DNA from: Linanthus parryae
Taxonomy: Eukaryota; Streptophyta; Magnoliopsida; Ericales; Polemoniaceae
Assembly: GCA_023055425.1 (NCBI GenBank)
Contig: JALGPY010000007.1
Coordinates: forward strand, 20,408,001-20,472,000
Direction: 5' to 3'
Length of the DNA: 64,000 bases
Part shown: positions 1 through 12,996 of the stretch, piece by piece
Layout of the letters: each line of letters starts with the position of its first letter
Position numbering within the stretch: the first letter of the stretch is position 1
Translations under genes and position numbers: made by a program
Notes under the pieces: generated by a model
What the model was told of the DNA's origin: nothing
Databases searched by the model: none
The model's input: only the letters and a program-made list of their open reading frames with translations

Positions 1-178
1 GGAATAATGGTCTATTTATAAGAGCACATTTTGTACAAGTTTAAAAGTAAGGAAAAGATAACGAGCGTGAAGAAGAAAATGAGCAAAACAAAGTAAGAAA
101 AAAAGCATTTAAAACAAGAGTAGCTTTCATAAATCATAACAAAGGAAATATAGGACAAACAATAGAGGACTTGTAGTC

Positions 179-440
179 TACTTCCTCTGTTTCTTCTCTT
201 TCTTCCACTTTTGAGTTTTACCACTATTCATCAGGCCGCTTTGACCCGATGATTTGATTAGCAATACGATCTAACTTTTTGGTAAATTTTTATGGTGTTG
301 TACAGTAAACTTTATTCTACAACACCATGAAAAATTACCGAAAAAGTGCATCATTTTGCTATCCAAATCACCGGGTCAAAGTGACATGCCTACGGATGAA
401 AAAGTCAAAGTTGGAAGAAAGAGAGGAAACAGACCAAGTA
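179..440. mobile_element. Stowaway-like MITE (copy A)
   Basis: A 258-bp element at 181-438 is bounded by TA on both sides (179-180 and 439-440). Its ends are inverted repeats of about 28 bp: the left end starts CTTCCTCTGTTTC, and the reverse complement of the right end reads CTTGGTCTGTTTCC, both continuing into TCTTTCTTCC. The interior is itself palindromic around two copies of a short word ending in acaacacc. TA duplication plus short inverted termini is the Stowaway (Tc1/mariner) signature. The interior core (gatttgattagcaa...) recurs in copy B at 2468-2701. Confidence 0.7.
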
Positions 441-2465
441 TTTGAGTTGAGAAATTCCACATTAGACACTCAAGGGGTTTAACAAGTGTTTTAGGATACA
501 CTCTTCATTGCCAATCATTTTCTAGATTGGACCCTATTATTATTACAGTTCGAAATTCGTTTAAAAGCAGGAAAAGTTCAAGAAAAGATGCTCAAAAACA
601 AGTTTATAAACATAGTAAAAAATTGTTTGAATGTATTTAAAATAAAGAAAAAAATTAAATAACCAGAAGAAAAATAACATGAATATCGAACATGCACTTA
701 CTTTTTATCAAATCTGTTTAAAAACAAGATTACAAAGTACAAACTCATGTTTCTTCAGTTTCATTTCTTTCTTTTTGGTCCAATACAAGTAGTCACTTGG
801 TCACTTTAATTCAGTAATTTGATTAGCAAAATGATTCAAGGATTTGATAAGTTTGTGCATAATGTTTTTAGAGTAAATGTTATTAAACAATGTTATTAAA
901 AAAATAAAAAAAATTACTAAATTAAGAATGAAAAGTCAAAGTAGATAAAATGGATCTTTACACAAAAAAAATAGGTAAAATGGAGAAAGTATCATTTCCT
1001 CCGCTAAACGACAAACTCGAGGTTATGTGAACCGATAAGTGAGGAAGCAAATGGGGGCTTTGGAGAAAGAGGAAGGGGAAAGCACGTGGAGGGGGTGATG
1101 GGGAGCCATTGGGGGATGAGGTGGTGCCATGCAAAGAGATAGTGGGTCCCCAGGGCGCGTGGAGTGCACATGAAGGTGTCAGAGTGCGGTCGAATCGCCA
1201 CAATTCTTGGAAACCGAGTACCCAACTCACACAAACCGGGTCGGGTGGGTCCCCACTCGTTTCGCTCCTGGTTTTCGGGAAGTCTTGTTTGTATTCCGTG
1301 ACATTATTTTACTCAAAAGAAATAATATGATCCAAAACCGGTACCTGATAGCTGCTGGTTTTGGTTTCGGGTCTGTGGGCGCAACTCAAAAAGCACCACC
1401 AACTGGTTTTGTCTTCCCACAACCTCCCCTCAACTTGTCTCAAATTACTTAATAGCCCACTTTTGCCACGTTTTTGGGGGATTTATTTATTTATAGTTTA
1501 AACATCAACTTCCACTAGCTAATAAATCAATGGCTTCCCTAAAAATGTTGTTGAGGTCAAAATGATACACTTTCTCTTATTACCTCAAATTTTCATTTTA
1601 ATAATCTACAATATCATAATCTTAATCAAACTCGTCAGACATGTTGAGTTCGTCGTGAATCGTGATGAATATTACCAGATGCGCAGTCAAGAAATCGAAC
1701 CAGTCGGGACAAAATTAAGATATGACGGAAATTTTCAATTTTAGCCGGGACATTTGTGTATTTTTTAAAATGTCTTAATTTAAAATAGCTATATTTAAAA
1801 GGGTGCTAGTGGAGTTTTTAAAAATTCAGGAGTCCCTATCCTCAAGTAGCTCCATCCCTAAATATTATTGTAAATTTCGTCAATATAATTTAACAATGTT
1901 AACGATCTAATACTATTTGTCTCAAAATAAAAAATACATAGAGTTTTTTATGAAAGTAAAAAGTGCTCGAGATTTTAATGTCACAAATGTCAAACTACAT
2001 GTAAGTTCAATGTCATTTCTCCCGTAACAATTTAAAAGTACAATTTAGGATAGAAGGAAAGATATCTGTAAAAAAAAATAACACAAATGATCAATTTAAG
2101 GTGGAGGAAAGACTGTTCATCCCAAAAGCCAGGACAACTACGAGCAAAACAACTTGCTCACATTTGTTTGGAATTTTGTGGAAAACTATGGGTTTCAACT
2201 TTGAACACAATCGGAGTCTAAACTGATCCAACTAGTGTTAAGAAAAGATAAAAAAAGACATTGCTTATTCATTTAATAATAAATAGTGATACTCTCATAT
2301 TCACATTAGTATGGTACCTACTTATTTTTTTAGGAACATATGGTACATTATTATCACTCGATTGAGCCGGTGGATCTTGAAAACTTTCTGAACAGATGAT
2401 TAATTAGTTTTAAATCCACATTAGTGTGATACATGTCCTAATTGAAGAAAAAAATTAATAGCACA
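441..2465. other. Intergenic DNA with MITE fragments, no gene seen
   Basis: No coding frame with recognisable features. About 740-945 contains a diverged fragment of the MITE core found in copies A and B (gatttgattagcaaaatgat). About 1905-2030 resembles one arm of the foldback element at 26971-27363 (shared words: tatttgtctcaaaataaaaa and gtcaaact). The short ORFs here look like chance frames. Confidence 0.5.
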
Positions 2466-2703
2466 TACTCCCACCGTTCCTCCAGGTTCTTCAAAAAATT
2501 ATACGGATATTATTTGGGCCTGGCGATTTGATTATCTAAACAAAGTAAGAATTTGATAATTTTTTGTGGTACTGTAGAGCAGAGTTCATTCTACGACACC
2601 ATGAAAAAATTACCGAATTCTTGCATCGTTTTGCTTACCAAATCGCTAAACCCAAATAATACCCAAATAACTTTTTGAATAACCTGGAGGAACGGAGAGA
2701 GTA
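2466..2703. mobile_element. Stowaway-like MITE (copy B)
   Basis: A 234-bp element (2468-2701) is flanked by TA (2466-2467, 2702-2703). The inverted termini pair over about 30 bp: left CTCCCACCGTTCCTCCAGG, right reverse complement CTCTCTCCGTTCCTCCAGG. This is the CTCC(C/T)TCCGT-type Stowaway end. The interior matches copy A at 181-438, so the two are related families. Confidence 0.8.
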
Positions 2704-4268
2704 CTACTAGATACTATAATAATAAAATATTTGCGTGATTATGCTAAATACAGTTTGTTGAATGAACATGGAGGATTGGAGGAAACAAGGGAAGAAGAAA
2801 ACGTGTTCTCTCTGCAGTTTGACTCAACTAGGTTTTTTTTTTTTTGAGGAATGAATCAACTAGGTTATTGAGAAGAGAAAGAAAAAAAAAACTTAAGTCA
2901 TTGATTTTCATAGCCCATTGTTCTTTTTAAAATTTTCCTTTATTTCGTATGCATAAGCCCTAACTAAGTACGGGGGCTCCAACCCGAGCACATCAACTAG
3001 CTACAAGCACCATAATCATATGTCCAACTACTAAGTTCATGGACCATATTAGCAGGGCTAGTTTGAAATTGTTGCAAGAGTGTTGGAAGTTGTCATGAGC
3101 AATGGCAGAGTCATAATTTAAAAAGAGATGACACAATATTTTGACTGACTAGAGAGGATGAAGTCGTTAAAAATAAATATTTCATAACAAGAGTTTTGTG
3201 AGGGCACACTTGTAATAAAAAGGGCATAACTAGATAAATTTTTAATTTCGGGATTTATATGTAATTCCTTTAAATGTGGGGGCCGGGCTGGGTGGGGGGG
3301 GGGGGGTGTCTTGATGGGGAGGGGGCCGGGTTGTTGGGGAGGAAAGTGAGCGGTTAGAAGCTAAAAGGCATTGAGGTTGGGGCCGAGCCGGATTAAAATG
3401 GTAATAATAATAATAATAATAATAAGCTAATTGGAGGGCCAGAGGGTGCCCATGAGTTGTACTGAACTCGAATAACAAACGAGCCAAGAAAAACTTGAAC
3501 CAACCTCAAGTTTACGAAAATGCTAAACGAGCCAAGTTTGAGCTCTATATCTTGACTTGAATGAAGCTCAAGCTTGAACTAGAAATTGTGAAAAAACTGG
3601 CGAGCGAAACATAAACATACGTATCTCAACGGATTACACCTCTAGTCCTCAATTCCCACTACATTATTATATAACATATAAAATTGATTTTGTTAAGAGA
3701 AGTAAAATTCACTTCAGTGATCTCTACAATTCATGTGTTTACACCTTTCTCAACCACTACCAGTAACTCATACATTCATAAACCAAAAAAACATACAAAT
3801 TTGCGAATGACACATCGCCACGAAACAGATCATTCACGCACGAATGAAAGCAAGCAGAACCTGGATAAGACATTATCGGAATACTCGATGATGAATGAAC
3901 AAGTTATATGTAACTCAAGATCCCATAATCGCCAAGTACATTTTTCCATGTAAATTTTGTACAAAACTTATTTCGGATAGAGTAGATGACCCTTTTATGT
4001 CAAAAAATAACTACTCTTATGACAAAAAATAACCATCCCCTCATCTATCAAGTATCAACCACCTGAAACTTCCTCCATTAAAGCCAAAAAAAAAACTAGT
4101 AAGAAATACTGAAATAGGTTAATCACAAACCATGTTCTGCATATTTGATGTTTTCCTTCCCATTCATTCTCTCTACATAACATACAGGCATGTCGAATAT
4201 GTTATGTACTGATGACTTGTAGGGCGTCGCTGCTCACCCATATGTACGGTTTTTTCTCGCGGTTGAAG
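2704..4268. other. Intergenic DNA with simple repeats
   Basis: Contains a run of G at about 3294-3307 and an (AAT)n microsatellite at about 3401-3425. The minus-strand frame across it is only low-complexity Tyr/Pro sequence. 4180-4268 is probably 3' UTR of the minus-strand gene that ends at 4269. No other gene was seen. Confidence 0.5.
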
Positions 4269-7200
4269 TCAGTAAGCAACTCCAGGAATGCTGGATCGTT
4301 GGCGGTCCCTTTTTAGGCAATCAAAACCTTCCACTCTGACTATAGGCGATTGGCGGCCATGTTTCTTTCTGGTGCTTCCTCCTTGATGAGGAGATGTAGG
4401 CGATGAATTGGAAGAGGGTAGAAGTGAAGTTAAGGAGGTAAACGAAACTTCGTTCCCAAACTGGGTGTCTTGGACTACGGGGTTGGTTGTCCTGCACGGA
4501 GGAGACCCAGAAAAGTAAGGTGATGATGATGGAGACTGAGTTCCAAGTGATTCTGCTCCGAATCCTTCCTGTAACAAAACCAATTAACACAATGGATCAG
4601 AAATCCAGAATTAGCGGTGAATGCAGGAAACAGACAACATATTAGGAGGACCCACTAAGTACCCAAGCACCCAGAAGCACCCGGTGCGGGTGCGCGACCA
4701 ATCAGAAGCACCCGTGCAACATAGCATCTTCTTATACAAGAAGTTACATAACTTAACCTCACTAACAGCACTGTCTAACAAACTCTTAATGCCGTTACTA
4801 ACTTCTCTATATTACAAACTAACCCCACACATTACATACATTGCACTACACTCTAACAGCACTACACCGACACACTATTGTTTTCAACAAAATGTCTGGA
4901 CTAAAGTTCATGGGTGCTACTAATATGTTGGCTAGCTTTGCGGCCTTGTATGGAAAGGTTTTGTTTGAAACTTGTATTAAAATCCTATGGTACAAGTAGT
5001 TACAATACCCAATTTTGAGAAAACTCAACTCACCGAGGGTGGTGGCACACAAAATCCCGGATAAGCTATGAAGCACGGGACGGCATATAGGCTGCCGTCC
5101 CCGTTTCGTATCCGTCTGGAGCGCCGGAATAAGCAACCATGACATATCTGGGATAAGTCACCATGACATATCTGGGATCACATATCGTTCATTTGACTAA
5201 TCATATGGCCCCGTGAAACCTACTCTACCCAAATACTAAGTAATCCAAATCAAAACCATGTTTACAAAATCTTTTCTCGCGATGACGAACCCAGCAACTC
5301 CTACTTGCCTCAAACACTAGTCTGAGGCAAATGCCTGAGATCACACAGTGCGTCTCATCTGCTAATTCCATGGTACCGACTTGCACTATCTCACCTCCTT
5401 ATGTAACTTGTATCCACATCTCTTATCCAGTAAACATATATAACTATTCAGCAAAATTGGCTTGACATATACAATCGCCTGCAGCTGCGTTGCACTGAGA
5501 CGGAGGCGAGACGACACGGAGACGCCTACGCACTGATTTTGAGAAAATGGAGAAACTCTATGCACCTAAGTTGCTGGAACGTGGATCGTTACGCTACGTG
5601 GAAAGGAACGCAGTACCCTATGGAATGTTCCATGTTTCGGAACGCGTGATCCAATTCGCTGGGGTAAGAGTGAACTGCGGCAACACTGGAACACACACAT
5701 ACCATTTTCACATCACATGGTTATTCACATGTAAATGGCCATTTTACAGATGACAAACAAATAAATAGAATACATTTCCAAGAGGCAAGAGCTGAGCACA
5801 GTTATCCTAATGTACTAGCTTCAAAGTCATTCCAGAAAGAAAAGTGGTGCTGCTATGGTTAATGGAAAGGAGCCAGTTCTTTTACATTTTTTTTTTAAGA
5901 CGTGAGAACCCGCAGCCGCTACCCTTCGAATGTCCACTGGGTAAACCCCCGTTGTAGTCCAAAGCCTGCAAACCACACTAGAGAAGTAAACCAGCCCGAG
6001 AAGGCTCGCAGTTAAGGGGCCAATAGGCATTGGTTCACCCAAGGTTTGAACTTAAGACCTCTAGGCAAACAACCAAAGACTTGAGAATGCAAACCCAACC
6101 AACTTAACTACACCCGAAGGGTGAGCCAGTTCTTTTACATCAACCCATGAGTTATTTAAAAAAAGAATCCCAAACATTGTCTCCCTGGGAGAGAGGCGTG
6201 TCTCCGAGGGCGTTACCCACGACATTTGAACTTTTTATTACCAAAACACCAGGATTTTTAGAGACGTGTGCAGGAGCGTCATCCAGGTTTCCTAGTTTCC
6301 AAAACACAAACGACCGACCCAGATAGAGTCTCCATGCAATATAGCTCGACAGCTATTCAGAGATGATGCAACTGCGTACTCTTTTGCTAATGCCAAAAAA
6401 TACTGTTTTTGGGTAAGAAAAACAAAAGGAATTGGATTACGGCTTTAAGAGCATATCATGCAACAGAACTTCTCCATTCATTTCAGCCAACATGAAAACA
6501 AACTCTTCAATTAGACATACAAACATTAGGTCATCCCTATCAAAACCCCGTTTACGCGGATTGCCTCACTGCCTCCACTGGCAAGCCCTCGTCCCATCCT
6601 ACCATCTCATACTGTATCCTTTAGTTTAATCATCAACGAACCAGACCATATTACTATCACTATAAAGGAATATGAGTACAATGTTTTCGGTATGGCAAAC
6701 CCAGCAAGTCCTACAAAAGGGAAACACTAGTCTGAGGCAAATGCCCGAGACCACACAGTGTGTCTCACCTGCTATTTCCACCGCATGACTTACACTATTT
6801 CACCTCATATAACTTGGATCCACATCTCTTATTCAGTAAACATACACAACTTGTTATAAGGGAGTTATAGCTCCAAGCTAAATTGATTTGACATGTACAA
6901 TCCTCTGCAGCTATATTGCACTGGACGGAGGCAAGGCGACGAAGACATGCCTACATGTTGATTTTTAAAAATGAAGAAACAGTGGAGCGATGTGCACACA
7001 CACACACATAAACTGTTTTACATAGCATGGGTATTCTAATGTAAATGGCCAGATGACAAATAGATAAATAGTAGACATACCAAGAGACAAGAGTTGAGCA
7101 CGGTTATTCTAAAGTACTAGCTTCAAAGTCATTCCAGAATGTAAAGGGGTCTGGCTATGGTTGAAGGAAATGAGCCAGTTCTTTTACATCAACCCATGAG

Positions 7201-9902
7201 TTATTTTAAAATTTCTAAAGAACAACCCCCCCCCCCCCCAAATTTCTCTGTCCTTAACGTCTTCCTGAAAGAGAGAAGCGTCTACGGGGTGTTACCTACG
7301 ACGTTTAAATTTTTTATTACTGAAATGCAAGGATTTTTAGAGACGTTTGCAGGAGTGTCATCCAGGTTTTCGAGTTTCCAAAAGGAAAACGTTCAACCCA
7401 GATAGAATGAATGTCCATGCAACATAGCTCTGCAGCTATTCAGAGATGCTGTAATTGCATACTCTTCTGCCACAACAAAAATCAATTTCGGGGTGGGAAA
7501 AGGAAAAAAAAAAATTGATAACGACTTCAAGAGCATATCACGCAACAGAAGTCCTCCACCGACTTGAACCAACATGACAAAAGTCTGCATTTAGACATAC
7601 ACTTATGTAATGGTAAAATTGATACTCCAACCTATTCATTTCCAACATTACACAACTGCTTTTACAATATACGAAAATAAAAAAGTTTTTTGAAAAACCG
7701 AACATCTCGAATCTATTACATAAAACCCATAGGCTGTCTTTTAGACCCTTGGATTGAATCGATCTCACCCGTTGGAAGAGGAAGAAGGGGAATTTTGAAT
7801 CTGGAAGTGTAAAACACAACCCAAACCCTCACACTCTCTTCCCCTTCAACCCTCTAATCAACCATGACTTCTGTATACGGAGATCAACTAAAATGTGTGG
7901 CGTCCCCAGATCCAAATCCTCTCCAACTTCATTTCCATCATCCTCTCTATTGGTCTCTCTATCGACAAAACCCATCAATCTCCCCATCTGGGTTTGAATC
8001 TACCCTCTTCGAGAACAAACAGTTGACCACTCAGCTACATGGGCTCCACGCACAACCACTTCGGTGGGACATAACCCCTCTCCCTGGCATTATGACTGTC
8101 AACTGCAGGTGACTAAATCCCTCTCCTTCCCCTGTTGACAGCATGTGAGGTAGACGGCTTTCTACTTGGAGTTTGATTATAATTGAAGAATTAAGAAATG
8201 CTGGAATTCAGCTCGTGATTCACCATTTCAAAATTCTAGATCTATTGGTTTGACAATAATATTTTAGTATTCACCCGACCTATACCAAGTTCAATTGTGC
8301 AAATATTACTCTAAGAATGTTAAATTAGAACTGGAATAGTGAAAAGTCTTACAGTATATTTAAAGCGGCACAAGCATAATCCATGAAGTATGCATCATCC
8401 AAACTGATAGCGCATGGAATTTGCTTAACATAACAGAGAGTGGTAGTGCAATGTATTTTTGATCATATCCGGTGCTGTGACTATAGAATGTTGAATGTCA
8501 TTTCAGGTTTCTCTCCTTGAAGGTGCTATTGCAGCTTCAAAGGAATGTCCACGAAATACCAATCAACAGTCCATTCTATTCGTAAAGCAATATCACACCA
8601 TTGTGATGTGGAGAAGGTAAGCAGGAAAGAGGTGGAGGCGTGGAGCCTGCCCACTGCCTAGAAGCTCAAGAGGAGAAAGGCTTTTGTGTACATTTCAGTG
8701 GCTCAGTTTCTTACCGGGCTTTGTTCTTTGTACTTAGGAGCTATGTTCTTTGTAACTATGGTGTCTACATGTGTCATGAGATAAATGATAAATTCATTTG
8801 TACTTATGAATAAAACAGAATAATTGTATCGCTTTTTCATGTCAAACTTGGCAATATTTCAATGCCTAAACTGAGACGACGTAAATTGTCTTTCTTCATT
8901 AAATATGAGATAAATATGAATGTTTCATGAGAGTGTCACATCATGTAGTATTACTTTGTTGTATTCAGGTTGATCATGTACATTTTAGGTTCTAAATGCT
9001 CAAAACCAAGAGCAAGTCTTAATAACTTCTCGATTTCCTTTGACATGAAAAATTGTTAGTTTCCTCAAGGCACGTGTTATAACCTAGTACTATGAGAGAA
9101 AACAGACAATTCAAATAGCATCTCCTAGGAGCTTCCAAAGAAAGCTGTTTCAAATTTCAAATAATACCCAGATAGAACTTTACCCAACATTGAAACAAAC
9201 CCCAATCCTCAGTTTAGTTGGCAGACAAATCCCACAGATGTTTTGCCATAATCACCTAACCATCTGCCTAAATGATCAAAGAGGTGCTCGAACCTACTTC
9301 CAGAGGGTCCGTAGACTCCATATAGCAAATATGACTGACTTACTACATAATCTTCAATAGGGAAAACTAACAAAATTTGGCACTCACCTGCAATTAGTAT
9401 GTAGCATGTCTGGAGAGTGAATATTAACCATTTATCCAGAAATGATTATTGATTATTGGATAGTGGATAACATAATTGAAGTATCAAAACAGTTCAATAA
9501 GAGCTCATAATGAGCTGCTCAATTAATAACAAACTACACTTTCAACAAAAAAAATAATAAATAACAAACTACACATGTATTACCTTTCCGAGAATCATTT
9601 CAAGTAGCTTTGCACCTTCCTTGGAGCGAAGAGACTCAGCTTCCTGGCTGCATTCCAGAACAAAAGGCAGAAAACCACACTCATACCTCAATACTCAAAA
9701 CATATAAGCTACAAACATAAAATTCAACCAGACAGCAATCATAAGCGTAACGGAAAAATCACCTTGTGGTACTCCTAATAGGCCTAATGGAATTCTCAGT
9801 CAAAACCCCAACTCGGCGGGGTTTGGGACAAAAGATTGCACCCTTCCAATCAGGACTGGCGGCATAACAAGCTTTGCCCTGCTGAAATTCGCGATAGCTC
9901 AT
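4269..9902 (-). CDS. Conserved plant protein of unknown function, 3 coding exons
   Basis: Three minus-strand exons join in frame with GT-AG borders: 9902-9763 (starts MSYREFQQGK, ends phase 2), 9647-9584 and 4568-4269. The product is about 167 aa. The middle reads SQEAESLRSKEGAKLLEMIL. The last exon has a Ser/Pro-rich stretch with GSPPCRTTNP and VQDTQF, then a C-terminal block VRVEGFDCLKRDR...SIPGVAY. From memory this layout (GSPP.R..NP..D..F, then a VRVEGFDCL tail) matches an uncharacterised angiosperm family (At3g02555/At5g16110-like). No enzymatic domain, signal peptide or membrane segment is visible. A non-coding 5' exon probably lies upstream, since a splice acceptor sits at 9924-9923. 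Intron 2 is about 5 kb and holds a SINE and a local duplication. The function is unknown. The gene model is fairly secure, the family name less so. Confidence 0.72.
5270..7560. repeat. Local direct duplication, about 1 kb, within intron 2
   Basis: Sequence at about 5275-6480 is repeated in the same orientation at about 6690-7550. Shared blocks include acactagtctgaggcaaatg, ctagcttcaaagtcattcca and gagccagttcttttacat, plus a stretch ending agctattcagagatg. The copies are visibly diverged. The first contains a SINE that the second lacks, so the SINE arrived after the duplication or only in that copy. Confidence 0.75.
5888..6122 (-). mobile_element. tRNA-derived SINE with 18-bp target duplication
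   Basis: A 235-bp insertion is flanked by the perfect direct repeat gagccagttcttttacat at 5870-5887 and 6123-6140. It begins on the plus strand with a T-run, i.e. a minus-strand element ending in poly(A). Read on the minus strand, the head has TAGTTAAGTTGG (box A-like) followed by AGTTCAAACC (box B-like), the split pol III promoter of tRNA-derived SINEs. The second copy of the host duplication (about 7175) has the empty site, which confirms the borders. Confidence 0.88.
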
Positions 9903-10620
9903 CTCCGAAACACGCCCGCCACCTGTTTGTAAATATTATTAACACAACATATAGCACAACGGGGTCTATGAAGTATGAACAATCCCAACAATGGCAGTAC
10001 TTGCCCGCCAGAACCAAAAAAAAAAATTAAAAAAAAAAAATCACTTGAGCAACCTATTTAAGCAATTTGGGTTTTCAGATAGAAGGCCAGAGATTCAAAG
10101 TTCATTAACCAAAACCCATAATCAAAACAGTTCTTTCGTCTCAAACCCATCTTATCAGAGAAAACCCAGATCAGGAGACGATTGAAACTGAAGGTTACAA
10201 GTGTTGAGGGGATGATTTGGAACGAATATTCTCAGAAATTCAGTATAAACAGTGATTCGCGGCGTGCATGAAACGAGAGATATGACACAATCAATGGGGG
10301 TGAATTGTGGATGCCAAATAGAGAGCAATTACAGTTGAATAAAATAGACGAATAGCAGAAAATGTTCAACGTGAGGCTAAAATAGGGCTTCTGTGTTCAT
10401 TATGTATGTATATAAAATGGAGGAAAGAGTGAGAGCAATGACAGATTCACGATGTAAAAACAATTGTGAGTGCATGTTTATTGGACTATAAGAGAGAGAG
10501 AGAGATCGAGAGAGAGGGAAAGAGAGAGACGGACCTTCTGTTCTGCCGGAGTTGTCAGAGTTGGGGACTCCGGGGCGACAACGGAAGGGGAGGAGGGGAT
10601 GGCTATGCCGACTTATAATT
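9903..10620 (-). promoter_or_regulatory. 5' UTR/promoter of the conserved minus-strand gene
   Basis: Upstream of the ATG at 9902 on the minus strand. A splice acceptor (ACAAACAG, exon from 9922) suggests a 5' UTR intron. About 10492-10530 is a GA microsatellite on the plus strand, so CT-rich on the coding strand, as often seen in plant 5' leaders. No clear TATA box was found. The transcription start is not determinable by eye. Confidence 0.4.
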
Positions 10621-11149
10621 CATAGGAGGAGGATCATGCGAAACGACGCAGTAATTGTTTATTACATTTCCCCTGTGCAATTAGGGTTTTTTTTTCCCAT
10701 TTTTTTCTAATTTTTTTAGTTTGGTTGTAGATTTTTTTAGTTTGGTCCTAGATTTTTTTTTTGTTGAGAAATCCTAGAAAAATTAATACAAAAAGGTAAT
10801 TAGTAATTTATGAGTTTCTTGTAAACGTGTGTACAGTGAGTTTGCGCGCACCTCAACAAACACACAAAGTTAAATTTTGATAAAAGCGCACAGTTACAAT
10901 TTTAACTATGTATATTAGCAACTTCAAAATCTGTATGATTAAAGGCTAAATATTACCAAGATTCAAGCGAGGTAACGGCTCAAAGTCAAGTCTCTTACGC
11001 GTTTCGCTGTATTTTAGCGGGACGAGATTTACTGAAGAATGACTTAATATGGGAAATTGGGTAAAAAGATAAAATAATGTCAAGCATACGTGGATCCCTC
11101 GCCCGAGCACAAGGTCATGACAATTAGCCCCCAAAGGCTAAGAAGAAAC
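10621..11149. other. AT-rich intergenic stretch, nothing recognised
   Basis: Contains T-runs (around 10690-10760) and no coding frame or repeat boundary that I could identify. Confidence 0.4.
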
Positions 11150-12390
11150 TGTTGGCACTCTGCTGGATCCCGAAACTAGTGGATGGGATGTTCATAAAGT
11201 GGCTGCCCTTTTTCTACTAGTGGACTTTGAAGCAATTCTCACAATTCCAACTCATGCAGAATCGGGCGATACATGTTCTTGGCTCTTTTCGGATGACGGG
11301 AACTAATGAGTGGCTACGAGATATCAACTTCAACGGAAATTGTCGAGCGAAGACCCTCCATCCTCGTCGGGACACATAAATCGAACGTGGTTGCAACTTG
11401 CAAATGCTTTGGAAATTGAGAGTTCCGAAAAAGATTACACAACCGGCATGGAGGATATGACTCGCATCTTTACCAGTTACCATAAGGATGAAGGAGAGGT
11501 GTTTAAATGTTCCCCTTTATTGCCAACTATATGGCGAGGGAGAAGAAGCTAATGAACATTTGTTTATTCACTGTGCATTCACATGGCAAATTTGGACACA
11601 CACGCACACCGGGAGAATTTTTCTAGAAATAAACACAAGTTCAGTTCGGGACTGGATTGCTCATGTGTTATACTCTTAGCCAACATAGGTTTGTGAACTC
11701 TTTGTGGCCACGATCCGGTCAATTTGGCAGTGCAGGAACACTGAAAGGTTCCAAGGAATAAAGGCGACGACAGTGGAAATCGCAAAACATTTATGCCAAT
11801 GCTTAAACTGGTACATGGAGGCTCAGCTAAGAGAATTAATGGGTGAAGACCCGATCGATACAAGCGGGGCAACAACTCAATGGACAAATATTGGCAGGGG
11901 TAGAGTGAAACTTAATGTCGATGCGTCTTGGAAGGAACACACCACAACTACTGAACTCCACTGTGAAAATTGTGCTTTCTTAGCCGGAAGAATCTGCAGA
12001 CACCCCCAACTCTGGTCACCCTTGGTCGCGGAACTGGTGGCAATGAAGGAGGGTATTAAGCTGGTCGGCGAACTGAATTTTTCTGCTCTGGAGATAGAAT
12101 CTGATAGCTTGGCAGCGGTAAAGCTCCTATGAGATGGAACAAGTGGAAAAAGGAAGGCAAGCTCTATCGGATATGAATATCACACTGGAATCAAGCATAA
12201 CTCTTCTCAGTGGCATGGTCAATTTCTCAATTACATTTGTCCACCGAACAACCAACGAACTCGCACATGTTTTCGCTCAACGGGGCTACATTTAGAGTGA
12301 TGTCGTTTTACTCAGTTGTTCCAGATTTGACTGACAATGTACTGAACTCGGATATTTGGGGCATGACTCCCCGCGTTTAATGAAATCTAG
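11150..12390 (+). pseudogene. Decayed LINE ORF2 3' remnant (zf-RVT and RNase H)
   Basis: Across shifting plus-strand frames the sequence resembles the last third of a plant L1 ORF2. At 11180-11280 there is a block like WDVHKVAALF...IP. At about 11490-11610 there is a zinc-binding zf-RVT-like stretch (VPLYCQLYGEGEEANEHLF). At 11704-12132 there is an RNase H-like segment (LNVDASW, ELVAMKEGIKL, ALEIESDSLAAV), continuing to TNELAHVFAQ near 12280. Several frameshifts and stops interrupt it. It is a fragment, unrelated in position to the well-preserved LINE at 28062. Confidence 0.7.
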
Positions 12391-12991
12391 TTTCTCCCAA
12401 AAGAAAATTTGTTTGATTAATACTATTTTAATTCTCAATATATATAGCAGATTATAATAATTACCCACATTATTAATAGAAGGTGATTATAATAATCACA
12501 TATTATTGATATATATAATTTAAAAAATATCTAATGAAAAACATACTTCACACATAAAAGTAAAACATAATAAATGGAAAAAATATACGCACCAAATATA
12601 GTTTATTATTGACATTCTCTAAATGTGAACGTGGGTCATTGTAGTTCGACTCCGGAATATATGTTCCGGGCGGAACATCATTCGCGTTTTCATCTCCACC
12701 ATCATCACTACTGTTGGGAGATTGTGGGACATAAACATATTCAACATGTCCTTCGCTTTCGGTTCCTTTAACATTAGAGATCTAAGTTCCTTGCAGCTTT
12801 AAGCATGTTGTGTCGTCGGTCTCAGATGACTTATTGCTTGCCACCCCAAAATGTCATGCTCAATGGTGACAATTTTTTTAAATCCTCGATCATATTGTAG
12901 AGCTATTGTTTTAGCGTTTCAAGTGCATTATGTCGTCAATGATTTAATTGTTTCTATTTGTGTACAAGGAAATCCTCGAGAGATACCCAAG
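12391..12991. other. Unassigned AT-rich stretch before the gypsy insertion
   Basis: AT-rich to about 12600. At 12640-12760 the minus strand has a short open acidic stretch (GDENANDVPPGTYIPES) that could be part of an old transposon gene, but I cannot assign it. The stretch ends at the target duplication tgtac (12992-12996). Confidence 0.35.
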
Positions 12992-12996
12992 TGTAC

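Noticed and set aside
3242..3487. Minus-strand ORF with poly-Tyr and Pro runs
   Set aside because: Arises from an (AAT)n microsatellite and a G-run.
8480..8830. Possible plus-strand transcript end (acceptor-like site, then aataaaac)
   Set aside because: Lies inside an intron of the minus-strand gene; the short open stretch matches no family I know and no upstream exon can be supported.
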